Assembly (NCBI GenBank): GCA_003524305.1
Contig: DQHW01000024.1
Coordinates: 323,734-333,613 of the forward strand
Source of the DNA: Anaerolineaceae bacterium
Lineage (GTDB): Bacteria; Chloroflexota; Anaerolineae; Anaerolineales; Anaerolineaceae
DNA: 9,880 bases
Direction: 5' to 3'
How positions within the stretch are numbered: position 1 is the first letter of the stretch; each line of letters begins with the position of its first letter. Made by a program: the position numbers and the translations under genes. The notes beneath the pieces were generated by a model. The model did not search any database, was not told the DNA's origin, and saw only the letters and a program-made list of their open reading frames with translations. Positions 6,823 through 9,880 of this stretch are shown here, one piece after another.

Positions 6823-6871
6823 CGCAATTGGCTCCCCATCCCCTCACTTCTTTTCAGAAGTATGCGACCAA
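6790..6871 (-). promoter_or_regulatory. Structured leader RNA element, copy B, ending in a terminator
   Basis: The order of parts is the same as in copy A. UUGGUCGC comes first, then a 6-bp hairpin capped by a GAAA tetraloop (ACUUCU GAAA AGAAGU). A conserved block UGGGGAGCCAAUUGCGAAACCGGCC follows, then a loop and GGUCGGUUU with a U-rich tail. UUGGUCGC can pair with GCGAAACCGG (AA bulge, two G-U pairs) and compete with the terminator. It lies about 92 bases before the ATG of the beta-helix gene, further than copy A lies from its gene. Confidence 0.55.
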
Positions 6872-6941
6872 ATTATAGGAGTGGATCATTGCCGCCCTAA
6901 TTACTAATTGGTATTCTGTACTTGAATTTCGCTATAACTTA

Positions 6942-6947
6942 ATTATA
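6942..6947 (-). promoter_or_regulatory. Possible -10 box (TATAAT) for the leader B transcript
   Basis: This is a perfect TATAAT on the minus strand, giving a start near 6935 and a transcript that would contain the whole leader B. The bases 16-18 upstream (CTGGAC / TCTGGA) match -35 poorly. A second TATAAT at 6873-6878 is too close to the leader to allow transcription of its first strand. Confidence 0.3.
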
Positions 6948-7024
6948 ACAACAAGTTTACGAAAGTCCAGACTTACTTTACGTGATTTTTACGCATTTAT
7001 GAGTTTTCTAATCTTTTTCTTGCA

Positions 7025-7064
7025 AAGAATCAATCAGCCGGATTGCTCCGGCTGATTGATTCTT
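7025..7064 (-). terminator. 18-bp perfect hairpin after the small membrane protein gene
   Basis: AAGAATCAATCAGCCGGA and its exact reverse complement flank a four-base loop, starting 10 bases after the stop at 7074. Position and stem strength fit a terminator, but neither side has a good run of T. It may instead stabilise the 3' end of the message or act weakly in both directions. Confidence 0.55.
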
Positions 7065-7073
7065 GATTAATAA

Positions 7074-7505
7074 TTACCGCAATTGAGACAATAACTCTAA
7101 TAACCTGCTATTTTGCTTGGCAAGCAACATCATCGCCATAAAATTGTACTCTGTACCCATCACTTGTTGCTTTTCAGTTGAATTTACATTTGCGTTGGCG
7201 TAAACATCATTTTTGTAATCGGTCAGCATTTGTGAAGTGAGTTGATCGGCACTGGCTGTATATTTAGTAACACTGGCGATCAATTGAGCACGTTCGACAT
7301 CTTGCCGAATATCTCTGATTGTTTGATATCCGCTCATGAGCACTTGTAAAATTAACAAACATAATATTATAAACACAACCATATTTTGAGGTTTTGTAAA
7401 TAATGGTTTCTTTTCGCGTTTCTCGGTCTTTTTATTATCATTTTTTATTGTTTTCAATTTTTCGTCTTTTGCTAATGCATCTTGATGTTCTTCATCATTA
7501 AACAT
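7074..7505 (-). CDS. Small type II single-pass membrane protein of unknown function
   Basis: A complete 143-residue protein with GGAG eight bases before the ATG. Residues 1-40 are highly charged and Lys-rich (KKTEKREKKPLFTK), residues 42-60 are one strong transmembrane helix (MVVFIILCLLILQVLMSGY), and residues 61-143 are predicted helical. The positive charge before the helix places the N terminus in the cytoplasm and the C-terminal helices outside. There are no Cys or His clusters and no recognisable catalytic motif. It lies between the RTX/RCC1 gene and the beta-helix gene, about 100 bases after the former with only a hairpin between, so the two may be cotranscribed. A role in assembly or anchoring of the neighbouring surface proteins is possible but is only guilt by association. 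Confidence 0.75.
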   Translation of the reverse strand: MFNDEEHQDALAKDEKLKTIKNDNKKTEKREKKPLFTKPQNMVVFIILCLLILQVLMSGYQTIRDIRQDVERAQLIASVTKYTASADQLTSQMLTDYKNDVYANANVNSTEKQQVMGTEYNFMAMMLLAKQNSRLLELLSQLR

Positions 7506-7533
7506 ATTTTTGCTCCATTTTTATTTTATTTAC

Positions 7534-7564
7534 AAAGGAGGACGGTAGGCAACCGCCCTCCTTT
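7534..7564 (-). terminator. 13-bp hairpin between the RTX/RCC1 gene and the membrane protein gene
   Basis: AAAGGAGGGCGGT and ACCGTCCTCCTTT pair with one G-U and a five-base loop. On the minus strand the stem is followed by GTAAATAAAA, a poor U tract, so it may be a partial terminator that lets some transcription continue. One arm holds a perfect AAAGGAGG that the hairpin would hide. On the plus strand the trailing sequence is more T-rich. Confidence 0.5.
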
Positions 7565-7607
7565 TCAACTTTTTTAGAGATTACTAATAGTTCTTTTTTT
7601 AAGTACT

Positions 7608-9880
7608 TTATTTCGCTGGCAAAATGATTGAGACAGGTGAAGTGCTATGTGCACCTGTAAATCCACCCAATTGCCCGAGTGAATTATCACCCCAACACAT
7701 AACTGCGCTATCGAGCCCAACAACGACACAAGTGTGTTTCATACCAGCAACCAGATCAGTCGCTTGAGAAATGCCGCCAACCAGAACTGGAGTTGAACTA
7801 TCGATAGTGGAATTATTTCCTAACTCACCTTCCGCATTGGCTCCCCAGCAGGAAACTGAACCATCAACATTAATTTCACAACTATGTGCCAATCCGGTAC
7901 TCACCATCAGGGCTGACTGTGAATTGCTGATTTCATGCGGAACCATGTCGCTTCCCCAGCACTTTACAACACCCACACCAAATGTATCAGTTGATTCAGA
8001 AACTGCACAACCACCATCTGACCATTTGTTAGCCGAAATCGAAATGGTAGTGCCAGTGCCGGTTATTTGGGTTGCTTTAGCATTAGCCCAAGACTCTGCA
8101 TAGCCCAGTGATCCAACGAGGATTGAATTTTGACCCGCTGACATTTGATAGATCAAATTCGACAACATGGATTTGACTGGAGCAGATTGATTGGTGAAAG
8201 TGCCATCATTAAGTTCACCAAGCGTGTTTTCACCCCAGCACCAGACTTCCTGGTTCATCAGTAGAGCACATGTAAAGTTATCTCCACCAGTCACCAATTG
8301 AGCTTTGTCGGGTAAACCAGTTACTATTGTCGGTAATGATGAATTTTCGGTGGTCCCGGTTCCTAATTGGCCGGCTGTATTTTCACCCCAACACCAGACA
8401 TTACCATCGATATCCAGAGCACAGGTGTGATTGCTGCCGGCTGAAAGGGCAACGATTCCATCCAAACCTTCAACAAATGAAGGAGCAGTTTGAGCAATCG
8501 CCATATCCTGACCGGTTTGACCAGAAGTATTCGAGCCCCAACAAACCACTTGGTTTCCAACGAGTACACAGGTATGTCCATCACCAGCGACAAGTCCTTT
8601 GCCGCCACCGGTCACAGGGATGGTCAGATTGCCGCCACCACCCGTGACAGGAACTAATAATGCAGCAGGAGTCGGTGAAGGCGGAACTGGCAACGCAACA
8701 GGTAGTTCAATGCTGTGCCAATTATCTTCATGGTTGACTCCACCTGGCACTGCTACTGCATCAAGATCAGTATCCATACCATCCGTGGGATCATAGCTGT
8801 TCAGAGCATCTGATTGGTCGCCGCCAAAGATGTTATCCACACCTGCGCCGCCCCCAATCTGATCGTCTCCGTCTCTGCCTTCAATTGTATTTTCAAGATC
8901 ATTACCACGTAAAACATCATCTTCATTGGAACCAATCAAATTGGTGAAGAAGCCTTTCAAGGTGACCCAAAGGCTCTTGGTTACTGTTATGGTTGGATCA
9001 ACGGTATCAACTTCATCCCAAGTCGCAACTTCTTGACGATCTGTACTGCTCATATCAATGACAACACCATGATCGTAAGAACTGAAGTCAAGCGTATCTT
9101 CGCCTTGAGACTCGAGCATCAAGTCACCATATGCACCAGCCATAAACGCGAAGTAATTAACTCCGAGACCGCCAGTGGCATATGTTTCTTGTCCAACACC
9201 GTCTCCATTATTACCTGTGATGATAATGTGGTCGTCTCCCAGACCGGCATCAATGGTGTCTTGGTTTTCACTGGTCGTGATCGTGTCGTCGCCAGCATCG
9301 CCATTGACAATATCGTCGCCAGCATCACCGGTCATCGTATCGTTGCCATCATTACCGTACATCACATCATCACCAGCACCGCCAGACATGTTATCATCTC
9401 CGATGCCTCCATACATGGTTGCATTGTCATCCCCCGCTCCACCAAACATCTGGTCGTTACCTTCATCACCATACATGGTGTCGTTTCCGCCCTGGCCAAA
9501 CATCCAATCATCACCAGCGCCTCCGGACATATTATCATCGCCGAAACCACCAGCCAGGAAGTCGTTGCCTTCTCCACCATTCATGTTATCAGCACCAAAA
9601 CCACCAAACAGAGCGTCATTACCAGAATCGCCACTCATGGTGTCATTGCCAGCGCCGCCAATTAGAAGATCATTATCGTTTCCGCCAGACATGGTGTCAC
9701 CACCGAAACTGCCGATAAGTAAATCTTCACCATCATCACCATACATATCATTGGAACTGAAAGCACCGCCGATTAATAGGTCATCTCCGTTATTTCCATG
9801 CATTGTATTGTCACTAAATGCGCCGCCAATCAGCAAATCTTCACCGAATCCACCGTTCATTTCATTGTCGCTGAAGATGC
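7608..9880 (-). CDS. RTX calcium-repeat and RCC1 beta-propeller fusion protein (5' end outside window)
   Basis: The frame stays open to the right edge and the RTX repeats continue past the ATG at 9860 (IFSDNE before it), so that ATG is internal. At least 756 residues are visible; numbering below starts at the 9860 Met. Residues 1-218 are tandem RTX nonapeptides (GGxGxDxLxGG type), which fold as a calcium-bound beta-roll. Residues 219-309 are a non-repeat insert, and 310-350 hold a short second RTX cluster (LRGNDLENTIEGRDGDDQIGG). Residues 388-420 are a Pro-rich hinge with VPVTGGGG and IPVTGGG. Residues 424-750 carry seven RCC1-like units (HTCxL...VxCWGxNxxGQLG), enough for a complete seven-bladed propeller. 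Most units have a Cys pair that could form a disulphide outside the cell. There is no transmembrane helix and no sorting signal at the C terminus (VSIILPAK). Surface location is inferred; any ligand is unknown. Confidence 0.87.
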   Translation of the reverse strand, partial: IFSDNEMNGGFGEDLLIGGAFSDNTMHGNNGDDLLIGGAFSSNDMYGDDGEDLLIGSFGGDTMSGGNDNDLLIGGAGNDTMSGDSGNDALFGGFGADNMNGGEGNDFLAGGFGDDNMSGGAGDDWMFGQGGNDTMYGDEGNDQMFGGAGDDNATMYGGIGDDNMSGGAGDDVMYGNDGNDTMTGDAGDDIVNGDAGDDTITTSENQDTIDAGLGDDHIIITGNNGDGVGQETYATGGLGVNYFAFMAGAYGDLMLESQGEDTLDFSSYDHGVVIDMSSTDRQEVATWDEVDTVDPTITVTKSLWVTLKGFFTNLIGSNEDDVLRGNDLENTIEGRDGDDQIGGGAGVDNIFGGDQSDALNSYDPTDGMDTDLDAVAVPGGVNHEDNWHSIELPVALPVPPSPTPAALLVPVTGGGGNLTIPVTGGGKGLVAGDGHTCVLVGNQVVCWGSNTSGQTGQDMAIAQTAPSFVEGLDGIVALSAGSNHTCALDIDGNVWCWGENTAGQLGTGTTENSSLPTIVTGLPDKAQLVTGGDNFTCALLMNQEVWCWGENTLGELNDGTFTNQSAPVKSMLSNLIYQMSAGQNSILVGSLGYAESWANAKATQITGTGTTISISANKWSDGGCAVSESTDTFGVGVVKCWGSDMVPHEISNSQSALMVSTGLAHSCEINVDGSVSCWGANAEGELGNNSTIDSSTPVLVGGISQATDLVAGMKHTCVVVGLDSAVMCWGDNSLGQLGGFTGAHSTSPVSIILPAK
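7611..8600 (-). repeat. Seven RCC1-type propeller repeats
   Basis: Units begin near residues 426, 475, 526, 575, 611, 656 and 706 of the protein. Five of them keep the full (H/F)(T/S)C...C-W-G signature. The fourth (GQNSILVGSLGYAESWAN) is degenerate and the fifth is distorted but keeps its Cys pair. Confidence 0.75.
9207..9880 (-). repeat. RTX nonapeptide tandem array
   Basis: About 24 consecutive nine-residue units are encoded, with a 27-base rhythm in the DNA. Diagnostic GND, GDD and GED turns alternate with hydrophobic positions. The array is cut by the right edge, so its true length is unknown. Confidence 0.88.

Larger units (their letters stand above)
6699..7073. other. Intergenic region with leader B, candidate promoters and an 18-bp hairpin
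   Basis: This 375-base gap contains, in minus-strand order, the 18-bp hairpin after the small membrane protein gene (7025-7064), an AT-rich stretch with TATAAT at 6942-6947 and again at 6873-6878, leader element B (6790-6871), and about 90 bases of unremarkable AT-rich 5' UTR. The ribosome site GGGAGAG precedes the ATG at 6698. No gene is visible in it. Confidence 0.6.

Noticed and set aside
6780..6845. A leader peptide starting at TTG after GGGGAG in leader B
   Set aside because: The equivalent position in leader A has no start codon, and the frame runs through the terminator hairpin. Conservation fits RNA structure better than coding.
8640..8654. VPVTG as a classical sortase LPxTG cell-wall anchor
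   Set aside because: The motif is internal, hundreds of residues from the C terminus, and no hydrophobic helix with a basic tail follows it in any of the proteins.
9033..9665. A 210-codon open frame on the plus strand opposite the RTX array
   Set aside because: It arises because the repetitive minus-strand RTX codons leave the opposite strand free of stops. It has no ribosome site, is a monotonous Ile/Val/His/Thr repeat and has no independent signature.
9858..9860. ATG as the start of the RTX/RCC1 protein
   Set aside because: The frame remains open to the window edge, RTX-like residues (IFSDNE) precede this Met, and there is no ribosome site or signal peptide.
9207..9880. CRISPR-like regular repeats with a 27-base period
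   Set aside because: The period is codon-based, repeats are degenerate and no unique spacers separate them. Translation gives a textbook RTX array.

Overview
The window is a run of five genes, all on the minus strand, encoding large secreted or surface proteins and one small membrane protein. Four genes carry export signals, acidic or Thr/Pro-rich stalks and modular adhesin-type domains: parallel beta-helix, MBG/Ig-like, thrombospondin type 3, RTX and RCC1. No replication, metabolic, mobile-element, tRNA or rRNA gene is visible. Thr-Pro stalks, repeated V/I-P-V-T-G motifs and C termini ending in a 'GLFlvA' tail remind me of Chloroflexota (Anaerolineae-like) surface proteins. This assignment is an inference from style; nothing in the window is a phylogenetic marker.

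Layout, in transcription order from right to left. (1) 9880-7608: an RTX/RCC1 fusion whose 5' end lies outside the window. (2) A 13-bp hairpin, then a 143-residue type II membrane protein (7505-7074), closed by an 18-bp perfect hairpin. (3) An untranslated region with a leader element (6871-6790), then a 792-residue beta-helix surface protein (6698-4320) with a clear terminator. (4) A second copy of the same leader element (4200-4113), then an MBG/TSP3 surface protein (4095-1405). (5) A promoter near 1326-1299, a roughly 170-base 5' UTR, then a further surface protein starting at 1119 that runs off the left edge in a Thr-Pro-rich stalk. This last gene is open through the edge of the window.

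Two things stand out. First, the two central surface-protein genes share a leader of about 80 nt: a 5' strand (YUGGUCGC), a variable hairpin, a conserved GGGAGC..AAU.GCGAAACCGGCC block and an intrinsic terminator. The 5' strand can pair with GCGAAACCGG, and that pairing would block the terminator. This is the architecture of a riboswitch or attenuator, of a class I do not recognise. Second, the proteins share modules piecewise. The proteins starting at 1119 and 6698 share an N-terminal export/stalk/entry module. The proteins starting at 6698 and 4095 share a C-terminal domain of about 165 residues that starts at VPVTG and follows calcium-binding TSP3 repeats. VPVTGGGG also occurs, in tandem, in the hinge of the RTX/RCC1 protein. 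The locus therefore looks like a mix-and-match cell-surface cassette, largely calcium-stabilised, with its expression probably set by an RNA switch.
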